Shown: one piece after another, positions 36,501 through 45,919 of the stretch
Position numbering within the stretch: the stretch's first letter is position 1
How the letters are laid out: each line of letters begins with the position of its first letter
Assembly (NCBI GenBank): GCA_028280415.1
Contig: JANQLV010000072.1
Location: 46,810-110,809 of the forward strand
Length of the DNA: 64,000 nucleotides
DNA from: Saprospiraceae bacterium
GTDB lineage: Bacteria > Bacteroidota > Bacteroidia > Chitinophagales > Saprospiraceae
Reading direction: 5' to 3'
Program-made: the position numbers and the translations under genes
Notes under the pieces: generated by a model
Seen by the model: only the letters and a program-made list of their open reading frames with translations
Told to the model about the DNA's origin: nothing
Database searches by the model: none

Positions 36501-37604
36501 TTAAAAGAATCTATAACAGTCTAAAGCCCGTCTAGAGCGTTTGCGGTTTCCATCTCCGAGGATAGAAACTTTAGGACTACCGGTCCAGCGGAAAGAGATT
36601 TCGTAAACACCTCCGGCTTCGGGGCCAACCCCTGTTGTATTGGCATCATAACTGAAGCCAACGAATAGTTTACCATCTGTTTGTTTTTCAGAATCGATAT
36701 ATGCTCCTACCGCCAGAATCCAGGCATTAGTGTTTCTATGATGAGAAAAAATGTTTTTATTCTGATAAAGTGCACCTACGTAGAAACCTTCGTACAAGAA
36801 ATAAGCACCGTAGGTAAATACCTGAAGGTTTTCGCGAAACTGCAGCAAAGCATCTCCCTGTACATCAACTTTGATATTTGGCGAGATCATGATCTCTTTT
36901 TTCGTACTATTAAAAAAAGTAAGCGGAATCATAGAACCGGCATGAAAAGTCAAACGAGGCATTACCTGAGTAGGCAGGTTTTGTAAAGATTCACCCCCCG
37001 TATTCGTTCCGAAAAGTGCCGGCAGATGATGCATGCTTAATCCAATACTATTGCGTATATCTTTATACTTCTTTTTGCCAAGTTTCACAGTAGAATTGAA
37101 ACGCCAAAGGATTCCCATATTGAAATCCGTGAAACTGGTTTCTTCCAAAATAGGTACAAAAGAAGTGCTGTAGACATTTCCGTTAACAGCATCCAATTGG
37201 TCAGAGAAGACCACCTGATCCCAATCCACGCTTCTTTGATTCCACTGCGCTTCTACCCCCAGGTGAATATTATGACCGTCCATTGGAATCAGATAAGAAT
37301 AGGAAAGACCGATAGAAGTAGAATTTAACTGAGCCAGGCCCTGCGTGTTCCTGAATAAACTAAGACCGATCCCGCTTCGGATAAATGGTTCCTGAATTTC
37401 AACAGTGAATCCGTAGGTTCTAAAACCATGGTCTACATTTACCCATTGCAAACGAGAAACACCTGCCACACTTACACCTCTTTCCACTCCGGTGAAAGCA
37501 GGGTTCAGATAAATACGATTAGCATAAAACTGTGAAAAAGAAGGATCCTGTGCAACCGCCTGTATTAAGAATAATCCAAAGATAATCGTAAAGATTACTT
37601 TCAT
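36501..37604 (-). CDS. PorP/SprF family type IX secretion-associated membrane protein
   Basis: A 367-residue outer-membrane protein with a signal peptide (about 1-19, LIQAVAQ) and the family motif FSQFYANRIYLNPAFTGV at its mature start. Strand-rich segments such as GLSYSYLIPMDGHNIHLGVEAQW and IGLSMHHLPALFG follow. SprF is needed for cell-surface delivery of proteins with type B sorting domains in gliding bacteria, and such genes often lie next to their substrates. This one lies 105 bp upstream of the 2274-residue type B protein. A paralogue sits at 44994-45917. The protein ends KRSRRALDCYRFF rather than in the more usual barrel strand. Confidence 0.92.
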   Translation of the reverse strand: MKVIFTIIFGLFLIQAVAQDPSFSQFYANRIYLNPAFTGVERGVSVAGVSRLQWVNVDHGFRTYGFTVEIQEPFIRSGIGLSLFRNTQGLAQLNSTSIGLSYSYLIPMDGHNIHLGVEAQWNQRSVDWDQVVFSDQLDAVNGNVYSTSFVPILEETSFTDFNMGILWRFNSTVKLGKKKYKDIRNSIGLSMHHLPALFGTNTGGESLQNLPTQVMPRLTFHAGSMIPLTFFNSTKKEIMISPNIKVDVQGDALLQFRENLQVFTYGAYFLYEGFYVGALYQNKNIFSHHRNTNAWILAVGAYIDSEKQTDGKLFVGFSYDANTTGVGPEAGGVYEISFRWTGSPKVSILGDGNRKRSRRALDCYRFF

Positions 37605-38119
37605 GATTGTTATGTTGATTTCGTTAAACGATGATTATAAGTAGATAATACCGGAGGGGATGAAAAGCGGGGACAGGGGGATTCCTTTCTAGATAGTTTT
37701 AAAGTTATTTTGGGGAGCTGATGTTATTATCAACTTTATATAATTCAAAATAAGCCTAAATGGCCTAGTATAAAATCCACATTTCTACTTGATTTGTGAC
37801 AAGGATATTTATCGGTTTCAAAAATATTGAATAGTTTACAGTTTTTTAAAATCAGTTCATCAAAACCTTAATCCCTGGCAACTTATTTAAGATCAGCCAT
37901 TAACATTTACCATAAATATGCTATACATAATAAGCCCTTTTTCCAAAAAACAAATCTGGATCAAAAGAAAAGAAATTTCATAAGTGCTTAATTTAATTGT
38001 GACAATATCTCTAAGAAAATTATATTTGATTTAACACAATAAAAAAAGCCAGATGCTTAATGCAATCTGGCTTTTTCAGTTTTCGCCTTTTTAAGGCCGA
38101 AAGTCGAATTATAAAGCTT
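37605..38119. other. Intergenic region of 515 bp with one terminator
   Basis: Very A+T-rich. Apart from the hairpins at 38043-38076 and about 38081-38102 I see no gene, no complete TAnnTTTG box and no tRNA. The promoter of the SprF-like gene at 37604 must lie here, but I cannot place it. Confidence 0.4.
38043..38076 (-). terminator. Hairpin terminator after the 2146-residue FG-GAP protein gene
   Basis: AAAAAGCCAGAT and ATCTGGCTTTTT form a 12-bp stem with a 10-nt loop, with T-rich sequence on both strands. It lies 44 bp beyond the stop at 38120. Confidence 0.8.
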
Positions 38120-41100
38120 CTAATGTATAATCAGTTTTGATACATATTCTTTATTATTCTCGCCCCGGACCCGAAGAATATAATAACCGGGAGCAAACAG
38201 GCCTTTTTCAATTCTGTAATTATCCAGGCTCAAGCCTTTTTTGTTAATTAACTTTCTCCCTGTCAGTTCATGCAGGGCTATGCCGGTAATCTTGATAGAT
38301 GCATGATTTTGGTCAATCAGTCGAATTTCGGAATGATCATTCATTGGGTTTGGAAATACACTTAAAGCGTATGGATCACCAGAACTACCCAAGGTCGTCT
38401 CCGGCTCCTCTCCTATCGTATTGACTACCGTATTTGTGTGAATTGGTTCGTTATTATCAAAATAAATAGCTGCATCATTTAAAATTTCTGTCCCCTCTTC
38501 CAGCCCGAATCTTGGTTTTATTTTAAAAATAATATAACCATTACTCAAAGCCTCGTTAGTTGTACTATCAATCAAATTGATATTTTCAAACGTCCAGACC
38601 AATACATTATTATCCTGAATATCGAGTCGATATCCGTGACTGGCAATTCCCATTTGGAAAGTCGACATATCCAGTTCTTCGGGTAGTTGATCAATAACCA
38701 TCACCGTATTGGCAGGGCTATTCCCCACATTCTGAAAACGAATCGTGTAGGTCAAATCCTGATCCGGTTCAATATATCCTTCAGGATTAACCAGAATATC
38801 ATTCGGGTCAAAAGAACCTACTGCCGGACACTGCAGATCATCATTATTATTAGAAGTATTTGTTTCCGTTTCCTGACCGTTTATTATGGCGCCCATAGTC
38901 ACCAAGGTTCCGACCTCGGTCGTCGGGTTGATCAGGTTTTTTACATAAATGGTATAACATGCGCCAATTATCAGACTATCAATATTCCAGGTTGCGGTAT
39001 CCGAAGCGTAGGAATCCCAAGGTACTGAACTTTCTACAAAAGATGATTCAGTACTGGAAAAAAGCTTTAATTCTATATTAGTTGCCATTCGTGTTCCCTG
39101 GTTACAATAAGTGAGTGCAATTAAATTCTCCTCTCCAATCCGACAAGGTGTAGCATTAACCTCAACAGACAAGTCTACATCCCTACTTACCGGAGTATTG
39201 CCAATATTAAAACCACAATAGTTTTGTCCCATTTGTAATACTTCAACAGTATGACTGGTATTACAGGTAGGGGACCATAATGTCGAACCGGCCTGTGTTA
39301 CTGTGTAGGTTCCAGGATCAACATAAACCGTATAAGCTCCGCTATCATTAGTGACGACAGTCTGATTCCCGGGTTGAACAGTAATGCTCATATTGGAAAG
39401 CACCTGTTCATTCTGATCCAAAGTACAATTCCCATTTTCATCATAATAAGCAACACCACAAATTTTTCCTCCCTGGTCCTCGGTAATAGTTAAGCAATTA
39501 TTTACGCTGGCATTTTCAACAACCTGCGTATATCCCGATGGCCATTCAATAATCAAAGAATCAATCGTAGTCGCATCCCCCAGACCGATCAGCATTTTCA
39601 TATCGTTTTGTCCCCCGATTCCTCCACCTGTTTGTGCAGAGATTTCACGTAGCTGCCAAATATCCTGTCCATAAATATTGGCTTTTAAACGAACTTTCGC
39701 GCCGATGGCCGAATAATTGGAATTCGTACCTACCAATACCAAACAAGCTTTGTTTTGACACCTTCCTCTGGAATTTGCATAAAGTTTATTTTCCTGTCCA
39801 TCTCTGTTTGCAACAAAAAGATCGATATCAAGATCATTATCATAATCCGCCCAGGCGGCACCGAAAGAGCTTGAAATCGCTTCGGTTATACCATTTGTGA
39901 GTTTGGTAAAAGTACCATCTCCGTTATTACTGTACAGAAAATTATAGGTACTGTTGTCATTGGATACAAAGAGATCAAGGTCCCCATCATTATCATAATC
40001 TCCCCAGGCCGAACCATGAGAATGACCTCCATCGTTGACAATAGCTCCGGTTGTAATTTTAGTAAAGGTTTCATCTCCATTATTGCGATAAAGGAAATTA
40101 TTATTATTCCCGGCATTTGTAACAAATAGGTCCAGATAACCATCGTTATTATAGTCTCCCCAACTTGCACCGACTGAATTACCTCCATCATTAACAATAG
40201 CTCCGGTGCTAATTTTTTCAAAATCACCATTCCCTTTATTTTTGAAAAGGGCATTATTTTCATTATTGATGTTGCTGACAAAAAGATCAGGCAGACCATC
40301 ATTATTATAGTCCCCCCAAATACCTGAAATAGAAGAACTGGATTCCAGTACGGGAGTAGCAGTAGTAACATCAGAGAAAGTACCATCTCCATTATTGTGG
40401 TAAAGATGATTAAATCGGGTAGAAAAATAATCTGCTACAAACAGATCCAGGTATCCGTCATTATCGTAATCAACCCAGGAAACGCCATGTGAATAACCAT
40501 CATAATTTGAAACCGGATCATTTTCGATTTTTGTAAAATTCCCACTGCCTTCATTTCTGTAAAGCCAGTTCTTTGTACCAATATTATTAGCAATGAAGAG
40601 ATCGAGATCACCATCATTATCATAATCTCCCCAGGTAGCACCTAAAGAGATACCGGTATCTGTAGCAATGGGCCCGGGGCTTACCTGAGTAAAGGTGCCA
40701 TTTCCATTATTGTGGTATAATTGATTCGGTTGATCTTCAGCATAGTTAGTTACAAAAAGATCAACATTTCCATCATTATCATAATCCCCCCAAGCCATAG
40801 CCCAGTTATCAGAAGCACCGTTCAGTCCTGCTCCGCTAATCGATTCGACAGTAGCATTTGGATCAATCGCTAATGACAGGGTGGGCAGTGCTGCTCCACA
40901 AGGTTCATTCCCGCCTATGTTCAGCGTTAGAAAGTCTCCGGGTCTAAAACTTGCATCCAGTAGCAGATCAAATTTTACTTTGACGATATTCATGGTAACA
41001 TCTGTAATACCAACCAATCCATCTACTCCGATAATTGAATCCATACTCGCTCCGGTAATAGTATAGGTTCCCAGATTATACGTCGGATCACTAATAGTTG

Positions 41101-44100
41101 AATAAGTCCCTGCCTCTGGATATAATGCGCTTACCGATCCCGGAACAATAGTAATTGTCTGATTAGTTGACTGTACAACATCCACGAATAAATCTTCGAC
41201 ACTGGAAAGTTTTGCACTGAGCATCTCCAACTCTACAGACATCGTACTTCCACATTCATCTCCTCCGGTAATTTCACTATTGAACTTCACTTGTAACTCG
41301 GTAGATTGCGGTACAATATAGAGTGCTAATTCATCATAGCCACAAGCCAAATCAATTGCCCCGTAACCATCGCAATGATATCCTGAGCGAACCTTTAATT
41401 GAGGAGAATTACAGGAATTATAATTTACGGTCAAGCGATAATTTTTACTATTATTCAGGTTCATATCGCCAATATAAAAATAGCCATTATTTGAAGTAAT
41501 TGCGGTATCGGCTGCTACATCATAAACTTCTACGATTCCAATATCATTCGTTGCATAGTCAAATGATAACCAGCCGTTTTCGGCATCCGCATTTTTACAG
41601 TTTACTTTAATATCCCAGCTGACCAAAGGTCCAGCAGCTTCCTGTGTCGGGAGATTTGTTGATAAATCCAGCTCCGCCCGGAAATATTTCAGGTAATCAG
41701 CAGTAGAAGCCGCATACTCAACCGTTTCACTGCCCCCCAGTACCGCATTTTCCTGAAAAGTGAAGTGCCAGGTCATGGGCAGATTAGTGGCTTCATTCAC
41801 ATCACAATTCGGTTTTACATCAAGTGAAATCCGGCCTCTGAATCCATCATCAGATAAATTGATCCCTCCACCATTGCTTACATGATAATTTTCCAGATTA
41901 AAATAATGCGAAGTCCCCGAGATACTATCCGGACTGATCGAAACCGTCTCTTTTTTCGTTTTATTAGTATACAGTGTACGCCACTGTTCCATTTGCCCGG
42001 AAACCAAACTATAGCCCTCCGGAATCTCTACCCTCAGGTTTTTGATATTCGCCCAGTTTCTGTATTCGTATGGAAAGAGATTCCCGCCAGCATAATTAGA
42101 GCAACAGGCTCCAATACTCATCCTGTAGTTTTGCTTGATCGTTTTTGTACAGGTTTTAATATTATATTGATCTGAACTATTTACATTGTAAAAATAACCG
42201 ATCAGTGTAAAGTTGCCATTCCAGTCATTACATTGAAAGCCGGCAGCATTTTCCGTATCCGAAACATAAAAATCATTTTCAATAGTGACCAGTTCTGTTA
42301 TCCCTCCCGGATTATCTACTACATGATAAACCGCGGTAAGTGTTACCTGATCTGCATCCTCCAATACAAAACCATCAAAGTCATTGCAAGCATTGGCAAA
42401 TAAGGTGGCCGGGCTAAAATCAAAATCTACCGTTCGTATACTATTGACCAGTGCATCGACAAAGTTTACATTATCGCAAGTGAGTGTTTGATTCGTAGAA
42501 GCATCAACAATAGTTACGGCTGCTGAGATAATTTCTATTTCGTCGCCATAGGGCACTTGTGATTTTGCATAAGCATAAGCCCAGGAAGGATAAGTAGCAG
42601 AAGTATGAACCGTTCCGGTAAATACTGTTTCAAAGGTATCACTTACCATAATCCGGTTTCTCTTTATTTTGCTGAAGTCAGGAGCGTCCGTTGCATCCGG
42701 CAAACCGTCGAGATCATTATCCGATATGCCGAGGCTCGTTCGGGTCACCGCAAACCGCTCAAAGGCCAAACCATGCTCACAATTCCCCGGACAATGCAAT
42801 TGGGTCAACCCGCTTTCATAACAGGTCATCGGAACTCGATACACGGGATTGCAATCCGGATCCATAACATAAAAAAGTCTTGCCCCGAATGTCACTTGTG
42901 TTGTCCCTGCTGAACAGTCATTGGTCAATTTTAAATCAAAAGCAGAATTAACCAGATTGAAGTTATTAGGTATAGGCAGGAGATACTTAGCCGTCAGTTT
43001 ACGGGTATTGGTATTAAAATATATATCTTGTGCGTTCCAGGTCGTTGCGCCACTGGCATAAGTTAAATCTGCTGCATTTCCACTCCAGGCCAAACCTTCG
43101 GGAACATCAAATTCCGCTTCGAAATAAGCGCCGGTTTCTTCTGGTAATTTAAACGTAGATGCAGTAATAATCATCGTATACAATCCTTCCTCATTTTCCC
43201 CCAAATCAGAAGGCACTTCGAGAAAGGATACCATTTTCTTTTTATAAGCTTCCTGTCCGGTACCATTTTTTGTGTAATTGCGGCTATAACACATATCTGT
43301 ATAAGTAGCATCATAAGCCCAGCCTACATAGGGCACTTCCCCACAAAAAGTAGTCGCACAGGTATAGTTATTCCAGCTCAGGGTTACCGTCTCTCCAGGT
43401 TGTATCGGAGGTATGGTAAGCGTAAAACCATCCTTTGGATTAGTTCCCAGACAATCATAGCCAACTGCATTACTGGTATTACTCGGTGTAATAGTGGTCA
43501 TCCCCTGGGCATCTGTCAATGTGATATTCGTTACATCCGTGCGCGTGTATTGATCCCCCTCTTTCGGACTAATCTCAACCTCAAGATTATTAGCTGGCCC
43601 GGTACCATTATTGGTGATCACCAATTGCTGGTTATCTGCGCTTCCATCAATACAGGTATTAAAAGAAGCAGTTGGTGTAAATGATAAACTGGGTGCATAA
43701 AGCACGACTGTGGTATAAGGGTATTTTTTGTTGCTAGCCTCGACTTGCCCGGTGCATCCCCAATAAGCGGTCAACTCAGATTCAAAACTATTACAGCCAC
43801 TTACATCAATGGTTTGAGTGACCGTAATCGCTTCATTTCTATCAAACAAGCCATCACCATTTCCAATACTTGTAAAATCACTAGCATCGAAACTGATCTG
43901 GTTTCCATCCACATTTAAAGTGCCAATATTGCTTGCACTGATCGTTGAATTGTTATCATGGATATCTTCCAGATAGAAAGAGGACAGAGAACCATAGCCT
44001 CCATTGACAATGGTCACTTCCCGGGTGTAAGAGCCACCTACAAAAATAGTTTTGGATGTCGGACTTACAGTTGTGATAGTCAATGCAGCGTAGAGTACAT

Positions 44101-44560
44101 TATAACTCGAAGTCTGATCGCTATCCATCCCTCCGTCATAACTCACGGTTACGTCATTCGTGAATATTGTCCCGGAAGTCTGAGCAGTAAAAGCATTAAA
44201 ATCGGCAGTTGCCTGAAAAGTAAAAGTTACCGTCGCACCTGCGGCAAGGTTATTACAGGAAAAAAAGACATTGTTCAGGTTGCTAATATTTTGTTCCTGA
44301 ACATTATGGCTGGTAGCTTCAGAAAGACTTCCTGCTTCGTAATTGATCCCGCTCGGTAAATCTACGTTAATAGATAAATTACTTAAAGTTCCCCCGGAAA
44401 TATTCACAAATTCAACCGTAAATATTCCTCCTGCTCCACATACTGTAATTTCAGCAGGAACAAGGTTCTCAAAATTTAGATTTTGTGCTTTTGCTAGTTG
44501 GGAACCAGTAATAAATGCAAAAAGTAATAGTACTTTAAACTGGTTGTAAAAGTTTAACAT
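38120..44560 (-). CDS. Giant secreted FG-GAP/ASPIC-UnbV protein with type A T9SS sorting domain
   Basis: A 2146-residue protein with a signal peptide (about 1-25). The first about 1240 residues are Ig-like and DUF11-like beta domains. At about 1245-1600 are seven FG-GAP/VCBS repeats with the core WGDYDNDGDLDLFVSN. An ASPIC/UnbV domain (RLKANIYGQDIWQLREI, GLGDATTIDSLIIEWPSG) is at about 1605-1680. A cna-B-like domain with YYDENGNCTLDQNE (a calcium-loop-like DxNxN pattern) follows. A DUF11-type module with LTYTIRFQNVGNSPAN leads into a type A sorting domain ending SKLIIH. It is probably a calcium-binding surface protein. The DUF11 part is the same family as the decayed gene at 12017-12543. It lies between the two SprF loci, which fits type B not type A, so its own use of SprF is doubtful. 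Confidence 0.93.
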   Translation of the reverse strand: MLNFYNQFKVLLLFAFITGSQLAKAQNLNFENLVPAEITVCGAGGIFTVEFVNISGGTLSNLSINVDLPSGINYEAGSLSEATSHNVQEQNISNLNNVFFSCNNLAAGATVTFTFQATADFNAFTAQTSGTIFTNDVTVSYDGGMDSDQTSSYNVLYAALTITTVSPTSKTIFVGGSYTREVTIVNGGYGSLSSFYLEDIHDNNSTISASNIGTLNVDGNQISFDASDFTSIGNGDGLFDRNEAITVTQTIDVSGCNSFESELTAYWGCTGQVEASNKKYPYTTVVLYAPSLSFTPTASFNTCIDGSADNQQLVITNNGTGPANNLEVEISPKEGDQYTRTDVTNITLTDAQGMTTITPSNTSNAVGYDCLGTNPKDGFTLTIPPIQPGETVTLSWNNYTCATTFCGEVPYVGWAYDATYTDMCYSRNYTKNGTGQEAYKKKMVSFLEVPSDLGENEEGLYTMIITASTFKLPEETGAYFEAEFDVPEGLAWSGNAADLTYASGATTWNAQDIYFNTNTRKLTAKYLLPIPNNFNLVNSAFDLKLTNDCSAGTTQVTFGARLFYVMDPDCNPVYRVPMTCYESGLTQLHCPGNCEHGLAFERFAVTRTSLGISDNDLDGLPDATDAPDFSKIKRNRIMVSDTFETVFTGTVHTSATYPSWAYAYAKSQVPYGDEIEIISAAVTIVDASTNQTLTCDNVNFVDALVNSIRTVDFDFSPATLFANACNDFDGFVLEDADQVTLTAVYHVVDNPGGITELVTIENDFYVSDTENAAGFQCNDWNGNFTLIGYFYNVNSSDQYNIKTCTKTIKQNYRMSIGACCSNYAGGNLFPYEYRNWANIKNLRVEIPEGYSLVSGQMEQWRTLYTNKTKKETVSISPDSISGTSHYFNLENYHVSNGGGINLSDDGFRGRISLDVKPNCDVNEATNLPMTWHFTFQENAVLGGSETVEYAASTADYLKYFRAELDLSTNLPTQEAAGPLVSWDIKVNCKNADAENGWLSFDYATNDIGIVEVYDVAADTAITSNNGYFYIGDMNLNNSKNYRLTVNYNSCNSPQLKVRSGYHCDGYGAIDLACGYDELALYIVPQSTELQVKFNSEITGGDECGSTMSVELEMLSAKLSSVEDLFVDVVQSTNQTITIVPGSVSALYPEAGTYSTISDPTYNLGTYTITGASMDSIIGVDGLVGITDVTMNIVKVKFDLLLDASFRPGDFLTLNIGGNEPCGAALPTLSLAIDPNATVESISGAGLNGASDNWAMAWGDYDNDGNVDLFVTNYAEDQPNQLYHNNGNGTFTQVSPGPIATDTGISLGATWGDYDNDGDLDLFIANNIGTKNWLYRNEGSGNFTKIENDPVSNYDGYSHGVSWVDYDNDGYLDLFVADYFSTRFNHLYHNNGDGTFSDVTTATPVLESSSSISGIWGDYNNDGLPDLFVSNINNENNALFKNKGNGDFEKISTGAIVNDGGNSVGASWGDYNNDGYLDLFVTNAGNNNNFLYRNNGDETFTKITTGAIVNDGGHSHGSAWGDYDNDGDLDLFVSNDNSTYNFLYSNNGDGTFTKLTNGITEAISSSFGAAWADYDNDLDIDLFVANRDGQENKLYANSRGRCQNKACLVLVGTNSNYSAIGAKVRLKANIYGQDIWQLREISAQTGGGIGGQNDMKMLIGLGDATTIDSLIIEWPSGYTQVVENASVNNCLTITEDQGGKICGVAYYDENGNCTLDQNEQVLSNMSITVQPGNQTVVTNDSGAYTVYVDPGTYTVTQAGSTLWSPTCNTSHTVEVLQMGQNYCGFNIGNTPVSRDVDLSVEVNATPCRIGEENLIALTYCNQGTRMATNIELKLFSSTESSFVESSVPWDSYASDTATWNIDSLIIGACYTIYVKNLINPTTEVGTLVTMGAIINGQETETNTSNNNDDLQCPAVGSFDPNDILVNPEGYIEPDQDLTYTIRFQNVGNSPANTVMVIDQLPEELDMSTFQMGIASHGYRLDIQDNNVLVWTFENINLIDSTTNEALSNGYIIFKIKPRFGLEEGTEILNDAAIYFDNNEPIHTNTVVNTIGEEPETTLGSSGDPYALSVFPNPMNDHSEIRLIDQNHASIKITGIALHELTGRKLINKKGLSLDNYRIEKGLFAPGYYILRVRGENNKEYVSKLIIH

Positions 44561-44993
44561 GGTGTTAATTAGTAGTTATGTATTTAAATGTTAGTGTGTT
44601 TAAAATTCGAAAACAGGAGTGTATTCTATCTCCGGTTTTCAGTTGGAGGGAATTGAAAATCTTAAATGATTTTCAGTATTTATTTACAAGTAAAAAGGGG
44701 AATTAAAAATCTATCTGCGAGAGGGAAATATTTTACTGTATTGGGGTACAACAGATTATATGCGAATTAATTAAGATAATAGAAATACTATCTTTTAATA
44801 TACCAGTTATTATTTTTTGAAAAATGGAATCGGATTAGAATGTATCCGTTTAACAGCGTATCAATATAAATCAGGTAGTAAATCTCGATAAATTTCAAAA
44901 GAGTATCTAAATCAATATTTTAATTGATACCGTACCAGTTAGAAAAGATATTTTGTTTAAAACAAAAATAGTTCCAGTTTTTCCTTAGGGAAA
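44561..44993. other. Intergenic region of 433 bp
   Basis: A+T-rich sequence between the FG-GAP protein start (44560) and the SprF-like stop (44994). I see no gene, no clear hairpin and no consensus -7 box; the promoter for the 2146-residue protein must be here. Confidence 0.3.
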
Positions 44994-45917
44994 TTATTCT
45001 CCAATTAAATACCGGGCGCTTAGTTCAAAACTCCCTATTTGCCCGTTTATTGTTGAAATATTGCCATATAAAAAATCATAACTCAGCATGAAAATAAATT
45101 GTTGAAACTCTGTACCTATTTCAAAAACCACACTATTATTTAAGCGATGGGCCAAGCCAAAATTCAATAATAAATCATCATTGAATTGATATTTTATTCG
45201 ACCGCCCAGCATCCATTCAAAAAAATTAAATTGATCATATCTCAAATAGGCATCTAAATAAACAGCATCTTTTAACTGAGTATTCATTTCTACAAAAGAA
45301 GAAAAGGCATGCGAAAAATAGACTGGAGCATCCTTGTTAAAACCCGCTTCTGGTTTATTAATATTATTCAAAGACAATCCAAATGAAAGAGAAAAATTAT
45401 CCAGATATGTTCTAGCATATAAACCAGCATGAACTACTGGTATAAGTTGATTATTAAGACTAAAATTTTCGCCATTTCCCAGACTTTCATCAAAACCTTC
45501 CCCTTCGACATATTGAAGATCGAATTTAAAAGATTCCGGTCTGAATCTCTGCTGAATAAATCCGGCACTCGCCCCAAAAGCAATAAAATCCTCCGAATGA
45601 TTTAAAACCTTTTTATAATTAAGGTCCAATAAAAGTTGTGTCGTTTTTAGTGATTTTTCCCCTGCATCGTTTTGTATTAATTTTCCGCCTAGCGAAAAAT
45701 CCGATACCTGATGATGATAGGCAGCCAGCATATTTCTAAAAGAAGATATTCCGGTCCACTGAGCCCTATAGGCAATCACTGCTTCCCCCTGATTCTCCAA
45801 AGGCAAAGCATGTCTGGTCAATTTAAGCGCCTCAAATTGAGAGAAATGGAAGTCCTGCGCAAATCCCAGATTTCCTAAACCCAATACAAAAAGAAGTAGC
45901 CATTGCCTCATTTTCAA
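44994..45917 (-). CDS. PorP/SprF family type IX secretion-associated membrane protein
   Basis: A 307-residue outer-membrane protein with a signal peptide (about 1-20, LGNLGFAQ) and the PorP/SprF start DFHFSQFEALKLTRHALPLE. The rest is strand-rich, for example LSLNNINKPEAGFNK and ALYFSH-type segments, and ends GSFELSARYLIGE. The gene begins 2 bp after the stop of the NHL/PKD type B protein, so it is co-transcribed with it. This tight link is as in known SprB/SprF or similar type B substrate/partner pairs. It is more diverged than the paralogue at 36501, lacking the NPAFTG motif in exact form. Confidence 0.88.
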   Translation of the reverse strand: MKMRQWLLLFVLGLGNLGFAQDFHFSQFEALKLTRHALPLENQGEAVIAYRAQWTGISSFRNMLAAYHHQVSDFSLGGKLIQNDAGEKSLKTTQLLLDLNYKKVLNHSEDFIAFGASAGFIQQRFRPESFKFDLQYVEGEGFDESLGNGENFSLNNQLIPVVHAGLYARTYLDNFSLSFGLSLNNINKPEAGFNKDAPVYFSHAFSSFVEMNTQLKDAVYLDAYLRYDQFNFFEWMLGGRIKYQFNDDLLLNFGLAHRLNNSVVFEIGTEFQQFIFMLSYDFLYGNISTINGQIGSFELSARYLIGE

Positions 45918-45919
45918 AA

